Under the pieces are notes generated by a model. It ran no database searches, had not been told where the DNA came from, and worked only from the letters and a program-made list of their open reading frames with translations. From Ga0077555 sp050250755 (lineage in GTDB: Bacteria; Pseudomonadota; Alphaproteobacteria; Rhizobiales; Hyphomicrobiaceae), in assembly GCA_050250755.1 (NCBI GenBank), contig JBFWOB010000005.1, forward strand, positions 1-64,000: a DNA stretch of 64,000 nt, given 5' to 3'. Positions 25,841 through 35,385 of the stretch are shown in pieces. The translations under genes were made by a program, and so were the position numbers. Each line of letters starts with the position of its first letter. The stretch's first letter is position 1.

Positions 25841-26434
25841 ATGACCGACCGTACCAGCTCAAACACCAGCGAACTGCTTGCCTTCCCGAATCCCGACAAG
25901 GTTCCGGGCGACAAAAGTCCGGCCTTCAACGGCTTTTTGAAACTGCACGGCGAGCCGGGGGACCGGCCGCTGTCCCTTTGGGTGAAGAGGCGGACCAACG
26001 GCCACATCCTGCTCTGCGGCTGCACAGGCAAATATGCGGATGCGCAGATGGAGGAACGTCTTTCGCGGGGAATCGAACAGCGCGTGACGCAGCCGACGGC
26101 GACCGCGCTGGTGGCCTTCAACACCGAGATTTCCGTTGAACCGCAGGCCATCGTGCTGTTCCGCAATACGCGCAAGACCAAGGATACGCCGATGCGGCCG
26201 GCCTACCTCGGCTACTACAATCCAGGCAGCAGCGGTGTGCTGATGCGCGTGGCCGTCTGGACGCGCAGCGATCGCAGGGGCCGCCCATTCCTGGTGGGCA
26301 GCCTTGAGCCGGACGCACCCTATCGGGGCAGCAACGAGGTCATCGTGCCCTACACCTACGCCCATGCCGAAGACGACGCGCGCGAGGTTGGGTTGCCGGA
26401 AAGTGAACCGGATGGTGTCGTTGCGGCGGAATGA
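25841..26434 (+). CDS. Hypothetical element protein
   Basis: 197 residues from ATG 25841 with GGAGGTG upstream. The first half includes FNGFLKLHGEPGDRPLSLWVKRRTNG; the second half contains PAYLGYYNPGSSGVLMRVAVW and RGRPFLVGSLEPD. Several beta-strands and a small Cys pair (CGC) suggest a compact beta-fold, possibly OB-like. No family named. It closes the DUF6878/DUF6915 gene group. Confidence 0.65.
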   Translation: MTDRTSSNTSELLAFPNPDKVPGDKSPAFNGFLKLHGEPGDRPLSLWVKRRTNGHILLCGCTGKYADAQMEERLSRGIEQRVTQPTATALVAFNTEISVEPQAIVLFRNTRKTKDTPMRPAYLGYYNPGSSGVLMRVAVWTRSDRRGRPFLVGSLEPDAPYRGSNEVIVPYTYAHAEDDAREVGLPESEPDGVVAAE

Positions 26435-26480
26435 TCACGACAAAGGGGAGCCGGTTCGGCTCCCCTCTTGCTTGGCGTGC

Positions 26481-26657
26481 CTAGAGCAACCGGCGGACGA
26501 ACCACGGCCACCGCCCGGTCAGCACGAACACGAGCGCCGCGAACGCAATGGCCGCCGCGATAAACCCTGCGACCAGCGCCACGCGCGCTCCCACCTTCAC
26601 CGCAATCCAGATGGCGTCCGCCACGACCACCAGCACTTCCCCCCAATCGATACCCAT
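26481..26657 (-). CDS. Small membrane protein
   Basis: 58 residues from ATG 26657 with a strong AAAGGAGAAAAGGAG leader. MGIDWGEVLVVVADAIWIAVKV is followed by ALVAGFIAAAIAFAALVFVL and a basic end (RWPWFVRRLL): two transmembrane helices. Function unknown. Convergent with its left neighbour. Confidence 0.6.
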   Translation of the reverse strand: MGIDWGEVLVVVADAIWIAVKVGARVALVAGFIAAAIAFAALVFVLTGRWPWFVRRLL

Positions 26658-26890
26658 CTCCTTTTCTCCTTTGCGCGCAGCCTCGCACCGAATACCGCGC
26701 GCATGCAATCGCCGGTGCCTGCGGTCGGGGCAGTGCCGAGAACAGCGGGGATTTGAGGCTAGGCCCCTGTGCCGGTTGTGCGGGCGGAGCCGGGGCCCGC
26801 AAGGGAGAGGAAGAGGTGGGGCGGGGTCGGGTGCCGGAGGGTGCCTTGGGTTGGGTGCCTCCGGCGGCAAACCCAATCAAGGAGATACCC

Positions 26891-27388
26891 ATGACCAATC
26901 CGACGCCTGCGATCAACGTCCCCGGCACCTTCAGGCTCATCACGCTGGATACCAGCCGCAGCCCGTGGGGCCGCATTCAGGAAAGCGATATTCTTGCCTG
27001 GGGTTCTGCCCTCGACGGGAGCCGCGTCCCGTTGCTCTGGCAGGTGCATACCGCAGGACATGGCGGCACCCGCGTGCATCCCGAACTTGCCGCGCGCTAC
27101 TTCCGCGCCCTTCCCAAGGATTGCCACGCCTACGGCGGCAGTCGGCTCTGGTTCGAGGAGGACTGCGAAAGCACCGTTCCACTCTTTGTTTTCTACAATG
27201 CGCTCGATTCCGCCTGCTGGCTTGTGCGCGGCGACACCCCGTTTCCGCGCGCGAAGCTTCTGGAGTCCATGGCGTTCTACCTCGCGCATACGGTTCCGGC
27301 CGTCACCGCCATTGCCCGCACGGTCGATGTGGATTTGGCGCGCGCAGGCGTTGCCCTCCGCTCACCGCTGGAACCGGCAGGCGCCTGA
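26891..27388 (+). CDS. Hypothetical element protein
   Basis: 165 residues from ATG 26891 with AAGGAG upstream. Opens TFRLITLDTSRSPWGRI, ESDILAWGSALDG and later CHAYGGSRLWFEEDCESTV. Mixed alpha/beta, soluble, Cys and Trp present. I know no family. The leader holds one of the G-rich tracts. Confidence 0.6.
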   Translation: MTNPTPAINVPGTFRLITLDTSRSPWGRIQESDILAWGSALDGSRVPLLWQVHTAGHGGTRVHPELAARYFRALPKDCHAYGGSRLWFEEDCESTVPLFVFYNALDSACWLVRGDTPFPRAKLLESMAFYLAHTVPAVTAIARTVDVDLARAGVALRSPLEPAGA

Positions 27389-27533
27389 TACAAATCCAAG
27401 TGATTGACTATCACACGGCGGCTCCGGCCGCCGTTCGCTTTTTCACGCCCAAGGAACCGCCGGCCGCGTGCGCGGTACGCACGCCGGGCCGCGCCACGTC
27501 GGTCCTCATCGCCAAACCAACCGGAGAATTCCC

Positions 27534-27956
27534 ATGAAAGCCTTTCTCATCGACCCTTCCCGCTTCACCGTTGAATCCATTGACATCCATCCCGGCAACG
27601 TGCCCGACCAACTCTACAAACACATCGGCTGCGACCGCTTCGATGCGGTGTATCTGGAGCATGGGGATACCCTCTACGTGGATGACGAAGGGCTCCTGAA
27701 GCCCCAGCACCACTTCATCCTCATCGACGGTCATCCGCAGCCGTATGCAGGCAAGGGTGTCCTTCTCGGCTCCACACCGGCGGGAAACAATGCCGATGCC
27801 AAGGCAACACTCGAAGATCTCGTCGACAAGCTTACCTACATGGAACGCCTCATCGGGCCGGTGGTGAGTTTGCGCAAGGCCAGCATGCCGTCGCGCTGCC
27901 ATATGGATCACTTGGCGAAAGTGCTCGCGCGGCTTGAAGCAGCGTTCGCGGGATGA
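27534..27956 (+). CDS. Hypothetical element protein
   Basis: 140 residues from ATG 27534 (CCGGAGAATTCCC leader). The N-terminal half (MKAFLIDPSRFTVESIDI, DRFDAVYLEHGDTLYVDDEGLL) resembles small plasmid proteins that carry a beta-rich DUF3846-like unit, which I regard as weak. The C-terminal half is helical (LEDLVDKLTYMERLIGPVV). It shares the leader style GGAGAATTCCC with the ParB-like gene at 40784. Confidence 0.6.
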   Translation: MKAFLIDPSRFTVESIDIHPGNVPDQLYKHIGCDRFDAVYLEHGDTLYVDDEGLLKPQHHFILIDGHPQPYAGKGVLLGSTPAGNNADAKATLEDLVDKLTYMERLIGPVVSLRKASMPSRCHMDHLAKVLARLEAAFAG

Positions 27957-28201
27957 ACGATCGCGCTGTGGCCATAGGCATTCGTCAGGCGCACGCTGCA
28001 TGGCAACCTGCTGCTTGTGAGGTGGACCGAGCAGGAAACGATTGTTCAAGCCCGCTGCACGCGGCGCGGGCCTGTGCCATGCGCCAGCAACACGGGCAAC
28101 ACCAATAGCGGCAGAGGGCGAGGAGAGGCGTGAGGGGCGCCGGGACGGGAGCTTGCGAGAGGCAGGCATCCAGCCGGTGCAACCGATGAAAGCGCCCCAA
28201 C

Positions 28202-31200
28202 ATGCACGCCCTCCACTCCGCCAGACAGCAACCCTCCGTCCATGCGACGGCCCTTCCCGGCATGGACGGTTCCTCCCACGCCGGGCGGCTTCTCCGCACC
28301 GCCCACGCGCTGCTTCCCCATCTCCAGCACGGCCAGACCGTTGACGCCGCGGTTCTCCGCAATGCCTTGACCACCGCGTTCGATGGCGCTAGCGATGCCA
28401 CCGGCGCATGGGATTGGAAGGACGCCTACGAGGCGGCCGAATGCGCGCAGGTGCTGTTCCTGGCCAAGCATCTCGGCGCCATCCGCGCCAACGCCAAATC
28501 GGCCGTGCAGCTCCTCGCGATGGCCGACAAGATCGCGGGCCTCTTCCCTACCCACACGCGGCGCAGCGAGGAAAGCCAGACCCTCCAGCAGTTCTCCACA
28601 CCCTTGCACCTTGCGCTGCTGGTGGCGGATGCCGCGCGCATCACTGCCGCCGACATCGTGCTCGAACCGTCGGCGGGCACGGGCCAGCTTGCGGTTCACG
28701 CCGCGCAGGCGGGCGCCGCCCTGCACCTGAACGAACTGGCCGGCTCCCGCGCCGGTCTGCTGGCGCGACTGTTCCCGGCCGCCACCGTCACCCGCCACAA
28801 CGCCGAGCACATCCATGACCTGTTGGATGATGCGCTGGCGCCTTCGGTGGTGATCATGAACCCGCCGTTCTCGGCGTCCCCCAATATCGCCGACACCCAT
28901 GCGGGCGTCGATCTCCGGCACCTCATCGCCGCCGTCAACCGGCTGGCGCCCGGCGGACGGCTGGTGGCCATCACCAGCCACGGCCTTCACCACCTCAACC
29001 CCGGCTACCAGAACGGCTTTGCCCGCATCGGGGAGATGGCCACGCTGCGCTACTCCGCAGGCCTCTGGGGGCAGTTTTACAAGAGGCACGGCACCACCAT
29101 GCCGACGCGGATCCACGTTTACGACAAGGTCATCGAACCGGATTTCACGGCGCGCTTCGAGCCCAACGAGACGATGACCCTGCACACGCTGTTTGCCGAC
29201 ATGGCGAACCTGCCGCCGCGCGCGCCGGTCATCGCCATTCCTTCGCGCGCCGCCGTGGCCCGTCTTCCCGTTCCGGCCGCTGTCCGCCCGGTTCGCAGCG
29301 CCGTCCCGCATCAGCCGCACCCCGCGCCGGAAGCTGTTGAGGTCGCCTATGAGGTCATTGATACGCCGACGGCGTCCACCGCCTCCGTCGAAGCCCTCTA
29401 CGAGCCGTACGCGCCGGAACACATCCGCATCGCAGGGGCCAAGCCGCACCCGACCAAGCTGGTGCAATCCGCCGCCATGGCGTCGGTCGTTCCGCCTGCA
29501 CCCACTTACCGGCCGCACCTGCCCGTCCGCGTGGTCAATGAGGGCATCCTTTCCGCCGCACAGCTGGAAAGCGTCATCTATGCCGGTGAAGCGCACGGCC
29601 GCCTGCTCGGCGGATGGTGGAAGCCCACCGAACATCTCGACCGCATCGATGTTGTGGCCGAAGGGAGCGAGGGCGCGGTGCAGTACCGCCGCGGCTGGTT
29701 CCTTGGCGACGGCACCGGCGCGGGCAAGGGCCGCCAGGTGGCTGGGATCGTGCTCGACAACTGGATCAAGGGGCGACGCAAGGCGCTCTGGGTCTCCAAA
29801 TCCGACAAGTTGCTCGAGGACGCCCAACGTGACTGGAGCGCCCTTGGCCAGGAGAAACTCCTCGTGGTGCCGCAGAGCCGGTTCAAACAGGGCAAACCCA
29901 TCACCTTACCGGAAGGTATCTTGTTCACCACTTACGCGACGCTGCGCTCCAGCGAACGGGAAGGCAAGGCCTCACGCCTCCAGCAGGTGCTCGAGTGGGT
30001 CGGCCGTGATTTTGACGGCGTGATTGTTTTTGATGAAGCGCACGCCATGGGCAACGCCGGCGGCTCCGGTTCCGACCGCGGCGCCAAGGCACCCTCCCAA
30101 CAGGGCCTTGCGGGCCTCAGCCTCCAGCACGCGCTTCCAGACGCGCGCGTGGTCTACGTGTCGGCAACGGGTGCCACCACCGTGGAGAACCTCGCCTACG
30201 CGCAGCGCTTGGGCTTGTGGGGCAGCGACGACCTCCCCTTTGAAACGCGGCAGGCGTTCGTCTCCGCCATGCAGGAGGGCGGCATCGCCTCGTCGGAAGT
30301 GCTGGCGCGCGACCTGAAGGCCCTCGGCCTCTACATGGCGCGCTCCCTGTCCTATGAGGGTGTGGAGGTCTCCATGCTGGAGCACACCCTCACGCCGCAG
30401 CAGGTCGCCATCTACGACGCCTACGCGGGCGCCTACCAGATCATCCATAACAATCTGGAGGCTGCGTTGGAAGCGACCGGCATCACCAGCGAGGAGCATG
30501 GAACCCTGTCGCGCCAGGCCAAGTCCGCCGCACGATCTGCCTTCGAGGGTTCCAAGCAGAGGTTTTTCTCGCACCTCATTACGGCCTGTAAGATGCCGTC
30601 GCTGATTGCCGCCATCACCCGCGATCTGGCCGAAGGCCGGGCAGCGGTGGTACAGCTGGTTTCCACCTCCGAAGCCTTGATGGAACGGCGGTTGGCCGAG
30701 GTTCCACCAGCCGAGTGGGGCGACCTCTCGTTTGACGTGACCCCGCGCGAGTATGTGTTGGATTATCTGCACCACAGCTTTCCGGTGCAGCTCTTTGAGA
30801 CTTACTCCGACGAAGAGGGCAACCTGCAATCGCGCCCGATGTACGTGGACGGGCAGCCGGTCATCTGCCGCGAAGCGATTGCCGCGCGCGACGCGCTGAT
30901 TGAGAGGCTCGCCGCACTGCCGCCGGTGCAATCGGCGCTTGACCAGCTGGTGCACCATTTCGGGGAAGATGCGGTGGCCGAGGTCACTGGCCGTTCGCGC
31001 CGCATCGTGAAGCGCAAGCAGGGTGGCGGGTTCGTGCTCACTGTCCAGAATCGCCCGCAATCCGCCAACCTCGGCGAAACCCAGGCCTTCATGGATGACG
31101 CCAAGCAGATCCTCGTGTTCTCGGACGCGGGCGGCACCGGCCGCAGCTACCACGCCGACCTCGGCGCGAAGAACCAGCGGCCGCGCGTGCACTATCTTCT

Positions 31201-32536
31201 GGAATCGGGCTGGAAGGCGGATACGGCCATCCAGGGGCTCGGCCGGTCGAACCGCACCAACCAGAAACAGCCGCCCCTGTTCCGGCCGGTTGCGACCGAC
31301 ATCCGCGGCGAAAAGCGGTTCCTTTCCACCATCGCGCGCCGCCTCGACAGTCTTGGCGCCATCACGCGCGGGCAGCGGCAAACCGGCGGGCAAGGCTTGT
31401 TCCGCGCATCCGACAACCTTGAAAGCGTCTACGCCCGCGATGCGCTGCGCCAGTTCTTCCGGCTCGTCCATAGCGGGAAGGTGGAGCAGCTCCCCCTCAA
31501 GGCGTTTGAGGACGCCACCGGCCTCAGCCTGTGCGACAAGGACGGCACCTTGCGCGAGGAACTGCCGCCCATCTCCACCTTCCTGAACCGCATGCTGGCG
31601 TTGCCCATTGCACTGCAGAACGGCCTGTTCGCGGTGTTCGAGGGGCTGGTCGAATCCCGTGTGGAGTCCGCCGTTGCCGCCGGAACCTATGAAGTGGGGC
31701 TTGAGACCATCACCGCCGACAGCCTCATGGTGGCGGGGCGGCGCGTGGTCGCCACGCACCAGGCCACCGGCACCACGAGCGAGCTGGTGGAGATCACTCG
31801 CAAGGAGCGAAACCGGCCGCTGACGCTGGAGGCGGTCCTTGACCGTGCTGCGCGCGATCCCAAGCACCAGCTTCTCCTCAATCCCCGCTCCGGGCGTGCC
31901 GCGCTGCAGGTGCCCACCACCTCCCTCACGATGGAGGACGGCAGCGTGCAGGCCCGCGTCCGGCTCATCCGGCCTCTGGAGCATCACGCCATCCCCATGG
32001 ACGCCATGGCCGACACCTACTGGGAGCCCTGTGATGCCGAGACGTTCGGCAGGTATTGGCAGCATGAGCTGGCCACGCTGCCGGAGTTTGCGGTCAGCAC
32101 GTTCCACATCGTGACCGGTCTGCTGCTGCCGATCTGGAAGCACCTGCCGCAACATAACCCACGGGTTTACCGGTTCACCACCGATGACGGCCGGAGCCTC
32201 ATCGGCCGCCTGGTGACGCCCGACAGCCTGCAAAGCCTCGGTGCCGACGAATTGGGCCACCCTTCGCCGGAGCAGGCCTGGCACCACGTCAACGCGGGCG
32301 GGATTTGTAATCTGCAGAACGGCATGCAGCTCAAGCGCGTGCGGGTGATGCACCAGAACCGCATCGAGCTCACCGGGTTTGAAGCCGATGCGGTGCCGCG
32401 GATGAAAGCGGCGGGCCTCTTCTCCGAGATCATCGCCTGGAAACTGCGGCTGTTCGTTCCCATCTCGGACGACGGCCCGGCCGTGCTCGAGCGGCTGCTG
32501 GGCAGCAACGCGGTGCAAGACAGGAGGACCGCATGA
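28202..32536 (+). CDS. DNA methyltransferase-like/strawberry-notch helicase fusion
   Basis: 1444 residues. The N-terminal quarter is an N6-methylase-like fold: VLEPSAGTGQLAVHAAQAGA (SAM site) and MNPPF (N220-F223). Next a strawberry-notch NTPase: Walker A GDGTGAGKGR (K509), SKSDKLLEDAQRDW, Walker B VIVFDEAHAMGNA (D611-H614), then VSATGATT. The C-terminal helicase part has VFSDAGGTGRSYHADLG and IQGLGRSNRTNQ with the arginine finger region. Likely role: DNA remodelling or modification during plasmid replication or transfer; the target is unknown. Both the methylase and the ATPase motifs look intact. It is coupled to the primase gene by ATGA. Confidence 0.92.
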   Translation: MHALHSARQQPSVHATALPGMDGSSHAGRLLRTAHALLPHLQHGQTVDAAVLRNALTTAFDGASDATGAWDWKDAYEAAECAQVLFLAKHLGAIRANAKSAVQLLAMADKIAGLFPTHTRRSEESQTLQQFSTPLHLALLVADAARITAADIVLEPSAGTGQLAVHAAQAGAALHLNELAGSRAGLLARLFPAATVTRHNAEHIHDLLDDALAPSVVIMNPPFSASPNIADTHAGVDLRHLIAAVNRLAPGGRLVAITSHGLHHLNPGYQNGFARIGEMATLRYSAGLWGQFYKRHGTTMPTRIHVYDKVIEPDFTARFEPNETMTLHTLFADMANLPPRAPVIAIPSRAAVARLPVPAAVRPVRSAVPHQPHPAPEAVEVAYEVIDTPTASTASVEALYEPYAPEHIRIAGAKPHPTKLVQSAAMASVVPPAPTYRPHLPVRVVNEGILSAAQLESVIYAGEAHGRLLGGWWKPTEHLDRIDVVAEGSEGAVQYRRGWFLGDGTGAGKGRQVAGIVLDNWIKGRRKALWVSKSDKLLEDAQRDWSALGQEKLLVVPQSRFKQGKPITLPEGILFTTYATLRSSEREGKASRLQQVLEWVGRDFDGVIVFDEAHAMGNAGGSGSDRGAKAPSQQGLAGLSLQHALPDARVVYVSATGATTVENLAYAQRLGLWGSDDLPFETRQAFVSAMQEGGIASSEVLARDLKALGLYMARSLSYEGVEVSMLEHTLTPQQVAIYDAYAGAYQIIHNNLEAALEATGITSEEHGTLSRQAKSAARSAFEGSKQRFFSHLITACKMPSLIAAITRDLAEGRAAVVQLVSTSEALMERRLAEVPPAEWGDLSFDVTPREYVLDYLHHSFPVQLFETYSDEEGNLQSRPMYVDGQPVICREAIAARDALIERLAALPPVQSALDQLVHHFGEDAVAEVTGRSRRIVKRKQGGGFVLTVQNRPQSANLGETQAFMDDAKQILVFSDAGGTGRSYHADLGAKNQRPRVHYLLESGWKADTAIQGLGRSNRTNQKQPPLFRPVATDIRGEKRFLSTIARRLDSLGAITRGQRQTGGQGLFRASDNLESVYARDALRQFFRLVHSGKVEQLPLKAFEDATGLSLCDKDGTLREELPPISTFLNRMLALPIALQNGLFAVFEGLVESRVESAVAAGTYEVGLETITADSLMVAGRRVVATHQATGTTSELVEITRKERNRPLTLEAVLDRAARDPKHQLLLNPRSGRAALQVPTTSLTMEDGSVQARVRLIRPLEHHAIPMDAMADTYWEPCDAETFGRYWQHELATLPEFAVSTFHIVTGLLLPIWKHLPQHNPRVYRFTTDDGRSLIGRLVTPDSLQSLGADELGHPSPEQAWHHVNAGGICNLQNGMQLKRVRVMHQNRIELTGFEADAVPRMKAAGLFSEIIAWKLRLFVPISDDGPAVLERLLGSNAVQDRRTA

Positions 32537-33564
32537 TGCTCACCACGCGCCGGATTGCGGAACGGCTGTCGTTCCGGGTGGAGTTCGTCTGCGCTTATTA
32601 CCTCTCCAACGGACGCAAGGAAGGCAACTACTGGCTGGTGGGGGATGTCCACAACACCCCCGGCCGCTCCCTGTACGTGCGTCTCATCGGTCCCACCTTC
32701 GGGGCCGGCGCCGCCGGCAAGTGGACGGATGCCGCCACGGGTGAGCATGGCGACCTGTTGGACCTCATCCGGCTGCGTCTCGGTTTGCACTCCTTGCGGG
32801 AGGCACGCTCGGAGGCCCTGCGGTTTCTCTCCGAGCCGGTAGCGGAACGGAAGACACCCAAGTCCCGCGAGCCGGTTCCCTCGAACAGCATTCCCGCCGC
32901 GCGCAGGCTGTTTGCGGCGTCAAAGCCCTTAGCCGGCACCCTGGCGGAAACGTACCTGCGTGCGCGCGGCATCACCTGTTCGCTCGATCTCGCGGCGCTG
33001 CGCTTCCATCCGCGCTGCTATCACCGGGAAGTGGATGGCAGCCGCGCCGAGCGTCCCGCGCTGGTTGCGGCGATCACCGACCTCGCGGGCGACATCACTG
33101 CCGTGCAGCGCATCTACCTCGCGCCGGACGGCGGCGCCAAGGCGGCGATCAAGGAACCGCGGCGGTCCATGGGCGATGTCCTCGGCCATGCCATCCGTCT
33201 CGGCATCGCCGGCGATGTGCTTGCGGCCGGGGAAGGCCTTGAGACCATGTTGGCGTTGCGGTCGCTTCTGCCGGCACTGCCTGTGGCCGCCGCCACCTCA
33301 GCCAACCACCTCGCGGCCATGTCCCTGCACCCAGCGTTGCGGCGCCTCTACATCGCCCATGACCATGGGCGTGCGGGCCGGTCGGCGGCGGAGCGCCTCA
33401 TGGCGCGCGCCATGGATATGGCCATCGACGCGCAGTTGCTCAGTCCGATGGGTGATGACGACTGGAACACTGACCTCATGACCCTGCCGGTGACCGTGCT
33501 TCGGGAAGCGCTTCTCAGCCGGCTGGACCCGCAGGACACCGGAGCGCTTCTCGACGCGGCATGA
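32533..33564 (+). CDS. Toprim-domain DNA primase-like protein
   Basis: 343 residues. A primase zinc-domain-like N-terminus without Cys ligands (KEGNYWLVGDVHNTPGRSL, GKWTDAATGEHGDLLDLI) is followed by a Toprim fold: VLAAGEGLETMLALRSLLP with the catalytic Glu, then RRLYIAHDHGRAGRSAAE with the acidic pair region. Family role: synthesis of RNA primers on plasmid DNA. ATG 32533 overlaps the preceding stop, so the two proteins are made together. Confidence 0.88.
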   Translation: MMLTTRRIAERLSFRVEFVCAYYLSNGRKEGNYWLVGDVHNTPGRSLYVRLIGPTFGAGAAGKWTDAATGEHGDLLDLIRLRLGLHSLREARSEALRFLSEPVAERKTPKSREPVPSNSIPAARRLFAASKPLAGTLAETYLRARGITCSLDLAALRFHPRCYHREVDGSRAERPALVAAITDLAGDITAVQRIYLAPDGGAKAAIKEPRRSMGDVLGHAIRLGIAGDVLAAGEGLETMLALRSLLPALPVAAATSANHLAAMSLHPALRRLYIAHDHGRAGRSAAERLMARAMDMAIDAQLLSPMGDDDWNTDLMTLPVTVLREALLSRLDPQDTGALLDAA

Positions 33565-33679
33565 CCCGCTTACCGGGCCGATCCAATTCCGGAGACGCCG
33601 GTCAAGGATCCGGCTGATGAGATTTCCGGCGGTACAACGTACCGTTCTTCCAATGCGGCAGACGGCAAAAACCATCCAC

Positions 33680-35044
33680 CTATCCACGTGACCAAACCCG
33701 CTGCCACGCTTCAAACTGCTCCGGCGTAAGCCTATAAGGCGCAATGTTCCCCTCATGCAGCGCCAGCAGTTCACTCTCCACAGTTTCGACAAAGCGGGGC
33801 CGGTCAGCTGGCGGCAGGTCTGCGCTACGTCCCTCAATGGCCTGCCGCGCTGTTGCCTGGTCCATCTGCCCTGTCACGATTCTCCCCACCGTCTCCTGGA
33901 TGATGGTGCGATGGCGGACGCGGAACGTATCCGGCTCTCCGATGGTGTGACGCAGGGCCGCGTACTGGTTCGCCGAACGCTCATAGGCCCACATGTAAAC
34001 ATCCTTGAACAGCTCCAGGCGGTTCAGCTCATAAATCCCCAACATGCCTTCGATGTAAGTGGCTTCCGGCACCTCAGTGAATGACAGTGGCGACAGATTG
34101 CGGGCGAGGAGCGGGATGTTGGCAGCCAAGCGCGATACCCGCTTGTTGACATCCTCGAACGGCTGCAGGTACGGCAGGTGCACCATGGCGAAGAACGATT
34201 GCTCAAACGGGTCTGTGATGGCCGCAGCCTTGGCCAGAATGAGGTCAAAGCATTCCTCGATCCGCTGAGGCTGCGCCAGCGGCGTAAAAGACGACTTGCC
34301 AATGGCCACCGCGATGTTGCGCAGACGCCCGATGGCCCGCTGGTTGCCCAAGAGTCCGTTAGCGAGCAGAGCATGCAGGCTGAGGATGGTGTGCCGCGAG
34401 AAGCCGAGGTTTTCGGCAGACGCTACAAGGAATTCGATGGCCTCCTTGTGGTTCAGGATCATTTGCGCGTCGCGTAGTGACTTGCCTTCGGCAGCCTTGC
34501 CGAAGGCTATGAGCCGCTGGGTGTCGAGCAGGCTGTAGGTGTTTCCCTCCAGGCGGCTGGAGTTCCAGGAGAGATCGACCAGCAGCCGATTGAGGATGGT
34601 GCGAGCGTATGTGCCGGCGGGACGCTCGGCGGCCACGGGACTTTGGCCGATCCCGGCAAGCTTGGTTCGGTCCGTTGCAGAGAGATAATATGTGATGTTG
34701 GGTTGGTAGGATTCGAGCAAATCCCGCTTGTACCCCACCGGGTCGCGGATGCTCAACGGGCGCCGAACCAAGGCAGTGATTTCCTTGCCCGCTGGTGATA
34801 CCGGGACCGCCCGGTCGTCCGCCTGTGCCACCGGGATGTGGTAACGTATGCTCCGGCTGCGCCCGCTGACCGTGACGTCCCGGCGGTCTACGAGGGCTTT
34901 CAGCCGACGCTGGAGCGTCCGCTCATGAAGCTGAAGCGGCTGGACCTTTTCCAGAATCGCATTGAATTCAGCCCCTTCAGGGTATTCCTTGATAATGTCC
35001 AGAATACCTTGAAGCTCTTCTGTGATATTGAATTTCGTGACCAC
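33680..35044 (-). CDS. Fic-fold protein with non-canonical motif
   Basis: 454 residues. The first 75 form a winged-helix-like unit (ILDIIKEYPEGAEFNAILEKV, LHERTLQRRLKALVDRRDV). The Fic core follows: an inhibitory-helix motif SSRLEGN (162-168), then LQPFEDVNKRVSRLAAN (about 293-309). Canonical Fic is H-P-F-x-x-G-N-G-R. Here the catalytic His is Gln294 and the nucleotide-loop glycines are replaced (V299, K301), while N300 and R302 remain. AMPylation is therefore doubtful. I recall a subfamily with this PFxDVNKR form. It could be a regulator or a DNA- or protein-binding factor. Stand-alone, with AT-rich promoter sequence upstream. Confidence 0.85.
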   Translation of the reverse strand: MVTKFNITEELQGILDIIKEYPEGAEFNAILEKVQPLQLHERTLQRRLKALVDRRDVTVSGRSRSIRYHIPVAQADDRAVPVSPAGKEITALVRRPLSIRDPVGYKRDLLESYQPNITYYLSATDRTKLAGIGQSPVAAERPAGTYARTILNRLLVDLSWNSSRLEGNTYSLLDTQRLIAFGKAAEGKSLRDAQMILNHKEAIEFLVASAENLGFSRHTILSLHALLANGLLGNQRAIGRLRNIAVAIGKSSFTPLAQPQRIEECFDLILAKAAAITDPFEQSFFAMVHLPYLQPFEDVNKRVSRLAANIPLLARNLSPLSFTEVPEATYIEGMLGIYELNRLELFKDVYMWAYERSANQYAALRHTIGEPDTFRVRHRTIIQETVGRIVTGQMDQATARQAIEGRSADLPPADRPRFVETVESELLALHEGNIAPYRLTPEQFEAWQRVWSRG

Positions 35045-35316
35045 TCATGACAGCTTTCCTTGTGAACGACACGTTACGCTCAAAAATGTCGCCAAACAAC
35101 AATGAGCGACAACTATTGTCGCTTAAAGTGTCGTGAAAAGTGTCATTCAAAGGTTCACCGAAACCGACGGCCTCGCCCAAAAAACCACTTGGGAGGCCCG
35201 CGTTCTGGTGATGCTGGCAGAAGCATTGATAGTCTATCGACGGCCGAGAGGCCGCGCGTAGCTCGAGTGCAACCCGCCCGACGGAAAATGAATGCACTAA
35301 GAGCTTATCTAATACA

Positions 35317-35385
35317 CTACCCGATTTCACCGATGGCTTGCAGCATGTCGGCGAGATGGTGGGTGATGTCGCGCTTCGGCGCCAT
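35317..35385 (-). pseudogene. HEPN (DUF86-type) fragment
   Basis: ATG 35385 overlaps the stop of the nucleotidyltransferase remnant. The frame gives only 22 residues, MAPKRDITHHLADMLQAIGEIG, which is the start of a HEPN toxin, and then stops. The rest of the protein (R-x4-6-H active site) is missing. Confidence 0.55.

Noticed and set aside
26356..26976. 206-codon minus-strand frame with a signal-like start
   Set aside because: Shadow of the genes at 25841 and 26891; only the 58-residue membrane protein at 26481-26657 has a good ribosome-binding site.
28046..29827. 593-codon minus-strand frame, Gly/Arg-rich
   Set aside because: Antisense shadow of the same large gene; composition is typical of a reversed GC-rich coding strand.
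29972..32518. 848-codon open frame on the minus strand opposite the methylase-helicase gene
   Set aside because: It mirrors a high-GC coding strand, has no recognisable domain, and the + strand shows methylase, Walker and helicase motifs.
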